Shown piece after piece: positions 44,467 to 52,553 of a DNA stretch of 64,000 nucleotides; positions within the stretch are counted from its first letter, which is position 1, and every line of letters starts with the position of its first letter. Source of the stretch: Bradyrhizobium sp. CB2312 (lineage in GTDB: Bacteria; Pseudomonadota; Alphaproteobacteria; Rhizobiales; Xanthobacteraceae); the NCBI RefSeq assembly GCF_029714425.1, contig NZ_CP121668.1:744001-808000 (forward strand), in the 5' to 3' direction. Under the pieces are notes generated by a model. That model was given only the letters and a program-made list of their open reading frames with translations. It had not been told where the DNA came from and made no database searches. The position numbers were made by a program, and so were the translations under genes.

Positions 44467-45315
44467 TTACAACGACACGCCCGGCGGAATATCCGCTTCC
44501 GTCACGCCCACCAGCTCCATGTTGGTGATGATCGCGTTGCGGATGAAGCCGAGGCCCTTGTTGAAGTCGATCCAGGTGTTGACGTAGTCGCGGAAAGTCT
44601 TGTCGTTCTCGCGGCGGAAGCCGGCGTTGGACGTCGTCGCGAAGATCGGCGTCGGCAGCACGAACTGGCCGAGCGAGGGATTCTTCTTCAAGACGGTCAG
44701 CGACAGCATGGTGATCAGGCACTGCGCATCGACGCGGCCGGTCTGCAGAGCGGCGGTGGCATCGTCGGCGGTCTTCAGGCGCGAGATCTGCGCCTTCGGC
44801 GTCAGACGGCTGACGACCTGGTCGTGCGAGGAGCCCTGGTCGACGGCGATCTTGATGTCGGGCGAGTTCAGCTCGGCCCAGCTCTTCGGCTTGAAGTCCT
44901 TCTTGCAGAGGATGCCGAAGGCGTTGTTGAAGACCGGCACCGAGAAATCGACCACCAGCGCGCGCTTCGGGGTCGGGTTGAGGCCGAAGAAGATGTCGAT
45001 CTTGTTGGACTGAAGGTCGAGCACCGAATTGCCCCAGGTCGTCTCGGTGATCTCGAGCTCGGCCTCCATGTCGTCGGCAAGCCCCTTGGCGATGTCGATG
45101 TAAAAACCCTTCCACTGGCCGGTGGCGAGGTCCTTCATGTAATAGGGCGCGCCGCCGCCGACCGCGCCGATCCGCATCTTCTTGGTGCGACGGATGCGGG
45201 CGAAGGTCGATTCGTTCGGGTCGGCCGCGGTCTGGGCCACGGCCGGGGCGGCCAGCGCGGCTGCGGTGACCGCGCCAAGTCCGACAATCGATGCAACATC
45301 ACGACGTGTAACCAT
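44467..45315 (-). CDS. Amino-acid ABC transporter substrate-binding protein
   Basis: 282-residue family 3 binding protein. The N-terminus (MVTRRDVASIVGLGAVTAAA) has an RR pair, so export may be by Tat; cleavage is expected after 'APAVAQ'. The mature domain begins 'KMRIGAVGGGAPYYM', with 'GFYIDIAKGLADDM' and 'VDQGSSHDQVV' as binding-site regions. It heads the transporter operon. I chose ATG 45315; a TTG at 45324 is also in frame. Confidence 0.9.
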   Translation of the reverse strand: MVTRRDVASIVGLGAVTAAALAAPAVAQTAADPNESTFARIRRTKKMRIGAVGGGAPYYMKDLATGQWKGFYIDIAKGLADDMEAELEITETTWGNSVLDLQSNKIDIFFGLNPTPKRALVVDFSVPVFNNAFGILCKKDFKPKSWAELNSPDIKIAVDQGSSHDQVVSRLTPKAQISRLKTADDATAALQTGRVDAQCLITMLSLTVLKKNPSLGQFVLPTPIFATTSNAGFRRENDKTFRDYVNTWIDFNKGLGFIRNAIITNMELVGVTEADIPPGVSL

Positions 45316-45412
45316 TGGGATCAATCGCTCTTCTGGTTGGGTGGAGTTCCGGCAGCGTTCTTAGCAAGGTGGTCCCATCAGTGAAAGCACAGCCTATCGG
45401 CTGGGCAGATCC

Positions 45413-45439
45413 GGGTTTGCCCGGATGCTGGGCAAACCC
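45413..45439. repeat. Perfect 10-bp stem hairpin upstream of SRP RNA
   Basis: GGGTTTGCCC and GGGCAAACCC flank a 7-nt loop (GGATGCT). It lies between the binding-protein gene and ffs. Not a terminator of a plus-strand gene, as none precedes it. Confidence 0.6.
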
Positions 45440-45497
45440 CGACCGTTCGAACCGATACCCGCTTGCTTTCCGCTTCCTTTGGCCCCAAATAGGGACC

Positions 45498-45592
45498 GGG
45501 AGATTGGCGGTGGACGAGCCACTCGCCAACCGGGTCAGGTCCGGAAGGAAGCAGCCCTAACGAGGTCCGGATCGGGTCGCTCGTCAGTCTCC
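45498..45592 (+). ncRNA. ffs: Small signal recognition particle RNA (4.5S type)
   Basis: The universal SRP RNA apical core is present: GGTCAGGTCCGGAAGGAAGC followed by AGCCCTAA. GGAGA near the 5' end pairs with TCTCC near the 3' end, and GACGAGC with GCTCGTC, giving a closed rod of about 95 nt. A short T run (TGTTTTT at about 45598) follows and may end transcription. The order ffs then dnaX is common in alphaproteobacteria. End positions are approximate. Confidence 0.93.
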
Positions 45593-45689
45593 TACCTGTT
45601 TTTCCGAGCGAATTGCGCCGGCGGGCTCCCCGCCAGCGCGCTCCTTTCCGCAAAAGCCGGCCGAGAGACATTTCATTGCGGATCGACCG

Positions 45690-47531
45690 ATGACCGACGC
45701 TGGCGCCCCTCCCAATCCCGATAGCGCCGGCCCGGCCGGCAACGCGCCCTACCGGGTGCTGGCGCGCAAATACCGCCCCTCCTCATTCGACGACCTGATC
45801 GGCCAGGAGGCCGTGGTCCGCACCGTCTCCAACGCCTTCGAGACCGGCCGCATTCCGCAGGCCTGGATCCTCACCGGCGTCCGCGGCGTCGGCAAGACCA
45901 CCACTGCGCGCATTCTTGCCCGGGCGCTCAACTACGAGATGCCGGATGGCTCGGTGAAAGGGCCGACCATCCACTTGCCGACCTTGGGCGTGCATTGCCA
46001 GGCGATCATGGAAAGCCGGCACATGGACGTGCTGGAGATGGACGCGGCCTCGCACACCGGCGTCGACGACGTCCGCCAGATCAATGACAGCGTGCGCTAC
46101 GCGCCGGCCAGCGCCCGCTACAAGGTCTACATCATCGACGAAGTCCACATGCTGTCGACGGCGGCGTTCAACGCCTTCCTGAAGACGCTGGAGGAACCGC
46201 CGGAGCACGCCAAATTCGTGTTTGCGACGACCGAGATCCGCAAGGTTCCGGTCACCGTGCTGTCGCGTTGCCAGCGCTTCGACCTGCGCCGGGTCGAGGC
46301 CGACGTGCTGATGAAGCACCTCGCCAATATCGCCGCGAAGGAAAACGTCGAGATCGAGCCGGAGGCGCTCGGCATCATCGCCCGCGCCGCGGAAGGCTCG
46401 GTGCGCGACTCACTGTCGCTGCTCGACCAGGCGATCGCGCATGCGGCGGGGCAGGTGAAGGCCGACGCGGTCAGGCAGATGCTGGGGCTCGCCGACCGCA
46501 CCCGCGTCATCGACCTGTTCGATTCGCTGGCGCGCGGCGACATCGCCGCCGCCTTCAAGGAGTTCCGGGATCAGTACGACGTCGGCGCCGATCCGATCGT
46601 CGTGCTCTCCGACCTCGCGGAGTTCGTGAACTTCGTCACCCGCGTGAAGATCGTGCCGGCGACCGCCGACAACGTCGCCTATGGCGAGACCGAGCGGGTG
46701 CGGGCGAAGGATTTCGCCTCGAAGATCTCGATGCGGGTGCTGTCGCGGATGTGGCAGATGCTGCTCAAGGGCATCACCGAGGTGCAGGCTGCGACGCGTC
46801 CCGCCGCGGCCGCCGAGATGGTGCTGGTGCGCATCGCCTATGTCGCCGACCTGCCGACGCCGGACGAAGCGATCCGGATGCTGGAGCAGAACGGCGGCGG
46901 CTCGCCAGTCGTGAGTGGCGGAAGTAGCGCGCGTAGCAGCGCGCCGGCCGCACCGATGGCGTCCGCAGCGCCGGTTGCCTCGGCGGCGCCGGTTCGCATG
47001 CCGACCTCGTCGCCGACTTCCTTCGGTGGCGGCGCCCGGCCGCAAATGGCGGCGCCCGCGCCGAATACCCAAGGTGCGGCGCCCCAGCTGCGCATCACCA
47101 GCTTCACCCAGCTCGTCGCGCTTGCCGGGCAGAAGCGCGACCTCATGACCAAGGGCGCCCTCGAGGGCGACATGCGCCTCGTCCGTTTCGAGGAGGGCCG
47201 GCTGGAGGTCGCGCTCGAGCCCAACGCCTCCAAGACCATGATCTCGGAGCTTGCGAAGAAATTCGAGCTCTGGACCGGCCGGCGCTGGACCGTGATCGTC
47301 TCCAACGAGCAGGGCCAGCCGACGCTGCGCTCGGTGAACCAGGCCGCCAAGCAGGAGCATGCCCGCACCGCGGAGGCCGATCCGCGCGTGCAGGAGGTGC
47401 TGTCGCGTTTCCCCGGCGCGAAGGTCGTCGAGGTCCGCAGGCTTGCCCCCGAGGCGCCGGAATCCAATATTAATGCCGACTATGGCACTGACGATCCGCC
47501 CGACGGTTCCGACGCCGACGACGATCTTTGA
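45690..47531 (+). CDS. dnaX: DNA polymerase III subunit gamma/tau
   Basis: 613-residue clamp-loader ATPase of the replisome. Walker A GVRGVGKTT is near residue 53, 'VYIIDEVHMLSTAAFNAFLK' carries Walker B, and 'TVLSRCQRFDLRR' is the sensor 1/arginine region. The zinc-module cysteines of E. coli DnaX are largely gone: only one Cys (GVHCQAIMESRH) remains. The C-terminal 250 residues hold an Ala/Pro-rich linker and a tau domain. The TGA stop lies in a palindrome. No A-run suggesting programmed frameshifting was seen. First gene of dnaX-ybaB-recR. Confidence 0.97.
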   Translation: MTDAGAPPNPDSAGPAGNAPYRVLARKYRPSSFDDLIGQEAVVRTVSNAFETGRIPQAWILTGVRGVGKTTTARILARALNYEMPDGSVKGPTIHLPTLGVHCQAIMESRHMDVLEMDAASHTGVDDVRQINDSVRYAPASARYKVYIIDEVHMLSTAAFNAFLKTLEEPPEHAKFVFATTEIRKVPVTVLSRCQRFDLRRVEADVLMKHLANIAAKENVEIEPEALGIIARAAEGSVRDSLSLLDQAIAHAAGQVKADAVRQMLGLADRTRVIDLFDSLARGDIAAAFKEFRDQYDVGADPIVVLSDLAEFVNFVTRVKIVPATADNVAYGETERVRAKDFASKISMRVLSRMWQMLLKGITEVQAATRPAAAAEMVLVRIAYVADLPTPDEAIRMLEQNGGGSPVVSGGSSARSSAPAAPMASAAPVASAAPVRMPTSSPTSFGGGARPQMAAPAPNTQGAAPQLRITSFTQLVALAGQKRDLMTKGALEGDMRLVRFEEGRLEVALEPNASKTMISELAKKFELWTGRRWTVIVSNEQGQPTLRSVNQAAKQEHARTAEADPRVQEVLSRFPGAKVVEVRRLAPEAPESNINADYGTDDPPDGSDADDDL

Positions 47532-47577
47532 GCATGATCCGGAAAAGTGTGCGGCGGTTTTCCGAGAGATCATGCTC
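47530..47577. repeat. Dyad repeat GAGCATGATC...GATCATGCTC
   Basis: 48-bp perfect-ended hairpin with inner arms CGGAAAA and TTTTCCG. The type is, from memory, common in Bradyrhizobium genomes. Its first base is the last-but-one base of the dnaX stop codon. Confidence 0.85.
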
Positions 47578-47590
47578 GAACAAAAAAGCA

Positions 47591-47612
47591 AAAGCGCGCT
47601 TCATCGCGCTTT
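47591..47612. repeat. Hairpin AAAGCGCG-N6-CGCGCTTT before ybaB
   Basis: Perfect 8-bp stem, 6-nt loop, 24 nt before the ybaB start, preceded by an A-rich stretch. It could be an attenuating or mRNA-processing hairpin in the dnaX-ybaB-recR operon. Confidence 0.5.
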
Positions 47613-47636
47613 GGCCAGTTTTAAGGACGAGCACCC

Positions 47637-47957
47637 ATGGCTGACTTTCTCGGCATGATGAAGCAGGCGGCGCAGCTGCAATCCAAGATGCAGGAGATGC
47701 AGGAGCAGCTCGGCAATGTAGAGGTCGAGGGCATCTCCGGCGGCGGTCTCGTCGCCGTGCGCATGACCGCGAAGATGGACGTGAAGGGCGTCAAGATCGA
47801 TCCCTCGCTGATGAAGCCGGAAGAGCGCGAGGTGCTGGAAGACCTGCTCGTCACCGCCTTTGGCGATGCCCGCCGCAAGGCGGAGACGGCGATGCAGGAG
47901 AAGATGCAGTCGCTCACCGGCGGGCTCGGCCTGCCGCCGGGGCTGTTCGGCCAGTAA
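47637..47957 (+). CDS. ybaB: YbaB/EbfC family nucleoid-associated protein
   Basis: 106-residue DNA-binding dimer. The N-terminal helix ([20 protein letters not shown]) and the central '[16 protein letters not shown]' sheet match the family; the tail is Gly/Leu/Pro-rich. The dnaX-ybaB-recR order is strongly conserved in bacteria. recR starts 1 nt after its stop. Confidence 0.96.
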   Translation: MADFLGMMKQAAQLQSKMQEMQEQLGNVEVEGISGGGLVAVRMTAKMDVKGVKIDPSLMKPEEREVLEDLLVTAFGDARRKAETAMQEKMQSLTGGLGLPPGLFGQ

Positions 47958-47958
47958 G

Positions 47959-48561
47959 ATGGGCGCGGTTGCAGGTCCCGAGATCGAGCGGCTGGTCCAG
48001 CTTCTCGCGCGGCTGCCGGGCCTTGGCCCGCGCTCGGCGCGGCGCGCGGCGCTGCATCTGATCAAGAAGCGCGAAGCGCTGATGATGCCGCTGTCCTCTG
48101 CCTTGCAGGTGGCGCTCGACAAGGTCCAGGTCTGCAAGACCTGCGGCAACATCGACACGCAAAATCCCTGCACCGTCTGCACCGATCCGAAGCGCGATCC
48201 TGCCATCATCGTCGTGGTCGCCGACGTCGCCGATCTCTGGGCGCTGGAGCGGGCCAATGCCACCCAGGGTCGCTACCACGTGCTGGGCGCGACCCTGTCG
48301 CCGCTCGACGGCGTCGGCCCGCAGGACCTCACCATCGACGCGCTGGTCGCGCGGGCCCATGCCGCCGAGGTGCACGAGATCATTCTGGCGCTGAATGCAA
48401 CGGTGGACGGCCAGACCACGGCGCATTACATCACCGACCTGCTTCAGGACGCCAACGTCAAAGTAACCCGGTTAGCGCACGGTGTGCCGGTCGGCGGCGA
48501 GCTTGATTATCTCGATGAAGGTACGCTATCGGCCGCCATGCGGCAGCGGACGCTGTTCTAG
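47959..48561 (+). CDS. recR: Recombination protein RecR
   Basis: 200-residue RecFOR-pathway protein that loads RecA at gaps. The N-terminal HhH motif ([19 protein letters not shown]), the zinc finger with CKTCGN and CTVC, and the Toprim region ([15 protein letters not shown], then '[16 protein letters not shown]') are present. It starts at ATG 47959, directly after ybaB (TAAGATG). Confidence 0.97.
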   Translation: MGAVAGPEIERLVQLLARLPGLGPRSARRAALHLIKKREALMMPLSSALQVALDKVQVCKTCGNIDTQNPCTVCTDPKRDPAIIVVVADVADLWALERANATQGRYHVLGATLSPLDGVGPQDLTIDALVARAHAAEVHEIILALNATVDGQTTAHYITDLLQDANVKVTRLAHGVPVGGELDYLDEGTLSAAMRQRTLF

Positions 48562-48588
48562 CTATCCAGACTTCACGGAACGGACGAC

Positions 48589-49026
48589 ATGACGAAACGA
48601 TTCGCCAAACGGCTGGCTTTGGCCCTGACGATGATGACGGTGGTGACCCCGGCCGTCTCGGCGCAGCAGGACGATGGGGCCCCGCCGCCGTCCAAGCCCG
48701 GCAAGCCGATCAACAATGGCGACGTGCTCTCGGGCGAGCTGAACACGATGAAGGTGCGCGACGTCAAGAACGCCGGCAAGCGGATCGCGATGTACCAGAT
48801 CACCTCCGAGCCGCGCCGCCTGCCGGCGCCGAACGGGCTGTGCAATCTCGAGACCGGACCTGAGACCTTCCAGCTCGTCACCTCCAGCGACGCGCAGGCC
48901 GCGCAGTTGAAATCGTTCGTCGGCAAGGAGATCTCGGTCAAGGTCGACGAGGTCGCCTGCGCCAGCGATCCCGGCCAGATGAGCGAGGCCGTGATCACGA
49001 AGTGGAGCCTGATCAGGAAGCAGTAG
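48589..49026 (+). CDS. Secreted hypothetical protein, 145 aa
   Basis: The signal peptide (MTKRFAKRLALALTMMTVVT...AVSA) is clear. The mature part begins with a Pro/Gln-rich stretch (QQDDGAPPPSKPGKP) and contains two cysteines (CNLETG; CASDPG) likely to form a disulfide. I do not recognise a family. Periplasmic location is expected. It follows recR by 27 nt and may be part of that operon. Confidence 0.75.
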   Translation: MTKRFAKRLALALTMMTVVTPAVSAQQDDGAPPPSKPGKPINNGDVLSGELNTMKVRDVKNAGKRIAMYQITSEPRRLPAPNGLCNLETGPETFQLVTSSDAQAAQLKSFVGKEISVKVDEVACASDPGQMSEAVITKWSLIRKQ

Positions 49027-49065
49027 GGGGCGTCTCCGCGATTCCGGTGTCATCGCCCCCGAAGG

Positions 49066-49159
49066 CGTAGGGTGGGCAAAGGCGCACCGCGCCGTGCCCA
49101 CCACCTGCTTCTAATTCATGGCGTGATGGTGGGCACGCTTCGCTTTGCCCACCCTACGG
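49066..49159. repeat. Palindromic repeat, family F
   Basis: CGTAGGGTGGGCAAAGGCGC ... GCGCTTCGCTTTGCCCACCC TACGG, matching the copy at 17805. It lies between convergent genes. Confidence 0.9.
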
Positions 49160-49184
49160 CAGCGGGGGTGGGGCGCGCATAGCG

Positions 49185-50549
49185 TCAAACCCTCACCGGC
49201 CCCAGCGCATCGAAATGCCCGCGCTTCTGCAGCCAGGCCAGCAGCATCAGGCTCGGGATCGCCACCAGCACGCAGATCACGAAGAACAGCGCCCAGCCGG
49301 TCGTCTCCGCCACGAAGCCGGCACCGGACGACAGATACGTCCGTCCCACCGCCGCGAGCGCGGTGAGCAGCGCGTATTGGGTCGCTGTGTGCAGCGGATT
49401 CTGGCACAGCGCCGAGAGATAGGCGACGAAGATCACGGTGCCGATGGCGCTGGTGAAGTTCTCGGCGCAGATGGCGAGCGCCAGCGCCCATTGGTTGGTA
49501 CCGACCACCGCAAGCCATGAGAAGGACAGGTTCGCCAGCGCCTGCACCACGCCCCCGATCCAGAGCGATGTCGCCAGCGAATACCGCCGCGCCACAAAAC
49601 CGCCGGCGAAGCCGCCAATCAGCGTCGCGGCGAGGCCGACGCCCTTCACGATCGCCGCATAGTCGTTGCGGGTGAAGCCGAGGTCGATCACGAACGGCGC
49701 CGTCATCGTGCCGGAGAACGCGTCGGTGAACTTGAACAGCACGACGAAGGCGAGCGCGGCAAGAGCATCCTTGCGCGACAGGAACTCCGAGAAGGCGCCG
49801 ATCGCCGCATGCAGCACGCGCGTGAACGCGGTCTCGGCCTGTGTCGCGGCTTCCGCCCGCACCGATTGCTCAGGCTCGGTCGCGGCCAGCGCCGTGATCG
49901 TTCCGATCAGCACCATCGCCGCCATCACCACATAGCCCCACATCCAGGCCGAGCTGCGCGCAATGCCGGTGTCCTCGAAGCCCGAGACGATGAACAGCGC
50001 GCCCGCGGTCGAGACCAGCATGCCGATGCGATAGGCCGCGACGTAAGCCGCCATGCCGGCGGCCTGCCCGCTCTCGGGCAGGCTCTCGACCCGGAACGCG
50101 TCGACCACGATGTCCTGGGTCGACGATGTCGTCGCCACCAGCAGCGCGCCGAGCGCGACGTAGAACGGCGAGCGCGCTGGATCGGTCATCGCCAGCAACA
50201 GGATCGCGATGATCAGCAGCAATTGCGAGAACACCAGCCAGCCGCGCCGCCGTCCGAACGTGCGGGTGAACAGCGGCACGTGGAGCGCATCCACCAGCGG
50301 CGCCCACAGGAATTTCAGCGTGTAGGGCGTGCCGACCAGCGCAAACAGTCCGATGGTCTTGAGATCGACCCCGGCCTCGCGCATCCACACCAGCAGCGTC
50401 GACCCCGACAATGCCAGCGGCAGCCCGGAGGAGAAGCCGAGGAACAGCACGATCAGCACCCGCGGTTGCAGGTACACGGCCAGGCTCTCGCGCCAGGAGG
50501 TCGCGGGGGCGGGGCTAGCGGCGGGGGAGGTCACCTCGGGTGCGGTCAT
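49185..50549 (-). CDS. ampG: AmpG family muropeptide MFS transporter
   Basis: 454-residue inner-membrane importer of GlcNAc-anhydroMurNAc muropeptides in cell-wall recycling. About 12 hydrophobic segments. AmpG signatures include 'LIVLFLGFSSGLPLALSGST', 'TPYTLKFLWAPLVD' and 'ATTSSTQDIVVDAFRVE'. A long Ala/Glu loop (RAEAATQAETAF) lies between the halves. It is monocistronic. Confidence 0.93.
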   Translation of the reverse strand: MTAPEVTSPAASPAPATSWRESLAVYLQPRVLIVLFLGFSSGLPLALSGSTLLVWMREAGVDLKTIGLFALVGTPYTLKFLWAPLVDALHVPLFTRTFGRRRGWLVFSQLLLIIAILLLAMTDPARSPFYVALGALLVATTSSTQDIVVDAFRVESLPESGQAAGMAAYVAAYRIGMLVSTAGALFIVSGFEDTGIARSSAWMWGYVVMAAMVLIGTITALAATEPEQSVRAEAATQAETAFTRVLHAAIGAFSEFLSRKDALAALAFVVLFKFTDAFSGTMTAPFVIDLGFTRNDYAAIVKGVGLAATLIGGFAGGFVARRYSLATSLWIGGVVQALANLSFSWLAVVGTNQWALALAICAENFTSAIGTVIFVAYLSALCQNPLHTATQYALLTALAAVGRTYLSSGAGFVAETTGWALFFVICVLVAIPSLMLLAWLQKRGHFDALGPVRV

Positions 50550-50630
50550 CGGGTGGTGTTAGCAGATTCTGGGGGCCACAAGGGAGCTGTCGTCGCTGCC
50601 AGCGGCAAAGGAGGTGTCGTCGCCCTCTCG

Positions 50631-50732
50631 GTGTCATCGTCCGCGAAGGCGGACGATCTAGTAACCACCGGCATCTCGGTTCAACCACAACTGCCGCGGC
50701 GTACTGGATACCCCGCCTTCGCGGGGTATGAC
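50631..50732. repeat. Palindromic repeat, family D
   Basis: TGTCATCGTCCGCGAAGGCG ... TACTGGATACCCCGCC TTCG...GGGGTATGAC. It lies just downstream of the GIY-YIG remnant, with a second family D copy just upstream of it (51069). Confidence 0.9.
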
Positions 50733-50754
50733 AGCGCGGCGGGGCATGGCAGCT

Positions 50755-51053
50755 TTATGGCGGCCCGGCGCTCTCGTGATACAGGTCATCCCAATTCGGA
50801 TTGTGTTGCTCGATCAATCGGACCTTCCAGGCCCTGTTCCCTTCAGCCGCTTCTCGCGTTTGATCACGTTCTCGGGGTCGTCGAACTGCTCGAAGTAGAC
50901 GAGCCGAGCGACATCATACTTCTCGGTGAAGCTCTCGATCAGCTTGGACTTGTGCTGAGCGACGCGACGGATGAGGTCGTTCGTCATGCCAATATAGAGC
51001 GTGCCGCCGATCTTGGAGGCGAGAATGTAAACGTAGTAGTGGCGTGCCCCCAT
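50755..51053 (-). pseudogene. GIY-YIG nuclease domain protein, frameshifted near the C-terminus
   Basis: The N-terminal frame from ATG 51053 (MGARHYYVYILASKIGGTLY) gives a normal UvrC-type GIY-YIG domain (YVYILAS...TLYIGMTNDLIRR), but ends early at 50814 after RLKGTGPGRSD. In the next frame the usual C-terminus continues: NRAWKVRLIEQHNPNWDDLY to a TAA at 50755. Intact relatives read KKWNRAWK here, so the join CTGAAGGGAAC looks like CTGAAGAAGTGGAAC minus 4 nt. The protein is otherwise of normal length (about 95-100). It lies between two family D repeats. Sequencing error is possible. Confidence 0.8.
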
Positions 51054-51068
51054 GTGACCACCTCAACG

Positions 51069-51170
51069 GTGTCATCGTCCGCGAAGGCGGACGATCCAGT
51101 ACTCACCAGCACCTCGGTTCAAAAACGACTGTCACAGCGTACTGGATGCCCCGCCTTCGCGGGGCATGAC
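51069..51170. repeat. Palindromic repeat, family D
   Basis: TGTCATCGTCCGCGAAGGCG GACGATCCAG and CTGGATGCCCCGCC TTCGCGGGGCATGAC, upstream of the GIY-YIG remnant and downstream of rmuC. Confidence 0.9.
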
Positions 51171-51182
51171 ATTGTCCTAGAA

Positions 51183-52382
51183 TCACTCCCCCGCCTGGAG
51201 CTTCCGCGGAAACAGCTCGCCCGCGCCCGTCGCCACCAGCCGCGGGCCTTCCGGCGCATCGCTCTTGCTGAAATCGAGCTCCTCGATCCGCCCGGCACGT
51301 TTCTCGATCTTGTCGGCGGAAATCAGCACTTGGCGGACGTCCTCGTTCACGTCGGCAAAATGCTTTTGCAGCTTCAGCACGCGATCCCTGAGACGTCCCA
51401 GATCGTCGCCGAGCTTGATCACCTCGGTGCGGATCTGGTCGGCGGCATCGCGCATGCGCGCGTCCTTCATGATCTGCTGCATCACCTGGATCGCCAGCAT
51501 CAGGAGCGAGGGCGACACCAGCACTACGCGGGCGCGATAGGCCTTCTGGATCACGTCGTCGAAACCGTCATGGATTTCCGCATAGACCGATTCCGACGGC
51601 ACGAACATCAACGCCATCTCCTGGGTCTCGCCGGCGACGAGATATTTTTCGGCGATGTCGCTGACATGCTTCATCACGTCGCCGCGCAGCCGCTGCGTGG
51701 CGACGCGCCGCTCCTCGTCGGTGCGGGCGTCGTGCAGCGCCGTCATCGCTTCCAGCGGAAATTTGGCATCGATGCAGAGCGGACGCTGGTCGGGCAGGAA
51801 CACGACACAGTCGGGCCGCTTGCCGGTCGAGAGCGTGAACTGGAACTCGTAGGAGCCTTTGGGAAGGCCGTCCTGGACGATCGCCTCCATCCGCGCCTGG
51901 CCGAAGGCGCCGCGCGACTGCTTGTTGGCGAGGACATCGCGCAAGGTCGTCACCTGCGTGGTGAGGTCGGTGAGGTTCTTGTGCGCGTTGTCGATGATGC
52001 CGAGCCGCTCGTGCAGCGCGCGCAGGCTCTCCATGGTGTTGCGGGTCGAATGTTCCATGGACTGGCCGACGCGGTGGGTCACCGAATCCAGCCGCTCGTT
52101 GACCGCCCGCGCCATCTCGGCCTGGCGGCCGGCCAGCGCCTGGGTCATGGCATCGACCCGGCCGGAGGCTTCAGCTTGGGCGTGCAGCACCTGGGCGAGG
52201 CGCTCCTCGAGCTCGTCGGCCCGGATCGCGTGGGCCATCGCGAGTTCCGCGCCGCGCCGTCCCGAGCGCGCGATCACGACCGCAATCACAACCAGCAGGA
52301 TGAGGACCAGCGCGCCGAAGCCGATCAGCGCATCGATGGTGCGCACCGGCCAGTCGCCGGCCATGAAAATGATCTCGTTCAT
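51183..52382 (-). CDS. rmuC: DNA recombination protein RmuC
   Basis: 399 residues. One N-terminal transmembrane helix (about residues 16-39), a long coiled coil (RADELEERLAQVLHAQAEAS onward) and a restriction-like nuclease core (about 200-350) with 'PDCVVFLPDQRPLCIDAKFP' as the PD-(D/E)xK-like stretch. It limits recombination between inverted repeats in E. coli. The start is ATG 52382. A GTTC-N7-GTTC box (52416-52430) lies 34 nt upstream of it, which suggests LexA control. Confidence 0.92.
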   Translation of the reverse strand: MNEIIFMAGDWPVRTIDALIGFGALVLILLVVIAVVIARSGRRGAELAMAHAIRADELEERLAQVLHAQAEASGRVDAMTQALAGRQAEMARAVNERLDSVTHRVGQSMEHSTRNTMESLRALHERLGIIDNAHKNLTDLTTQVTTLRDVLANKQSRGAFGQARMEAIVQDGLPKGSYEFQFTLSTGKRPDCVVFLPDQRPLCIDAKFPLEAMTALHDARTDEERRVATQRLRGDVMKHVSDIAEKYLVAGETQEMALMFVPSESVYAEIHDGFDDVIQKAYRARVVLVSPSLLMLAIQVMQQIMKDARMRDAADQIRTEVIKLGDDLGRLRDRVLKLQKHFADVNEDVRQVLISADKIEKRAGRIEELDFSKSDAPEGPRLVATGAGELFPRKLQAGE

Positions 52383-52415
52383 GCCAGCCCTTCTATCCGA
52401 TTCGCGTCCGGTCGC

Positions 52416-52430
52416 GAACGAAGGGGGAAC
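52416..52430. promoter_or_regulatory. Candidate LexA (SOS) box upstream of rmuC
   Basis: GAACGAAGGGGGAAC on the + strand, i.e. GTTC-N7-GTTC reading toward rmuC. The match to the alphaproteobacterial LexA spacing is exact, though the centre is G-rich. It lies 34 bp before rmuC and 124 bp before def on the other side. Confidence 0.45.
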
Positions 52431-52553
52431 GTTTTCGGTAAAGAAACCCTTAAGTTTTATGGTTAACGAAACCTGAAGCTTTATCGTGAGCGGAGCGTGA
52501 ACCGGGTTCCTGGCCGCATTGACCGCATCCGGCGCGCGGCTTAAATCGCCGCC

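Noticed and set aside
45346..45360. GTTC-N7-GTTC (GTTCCGGCAGCGTTC) as a third LexA box
   Set aside because: It lies upstream of an amino-acid binding-protein gene with a GC-rich centre; a chance match of this kind is expected about once per window.
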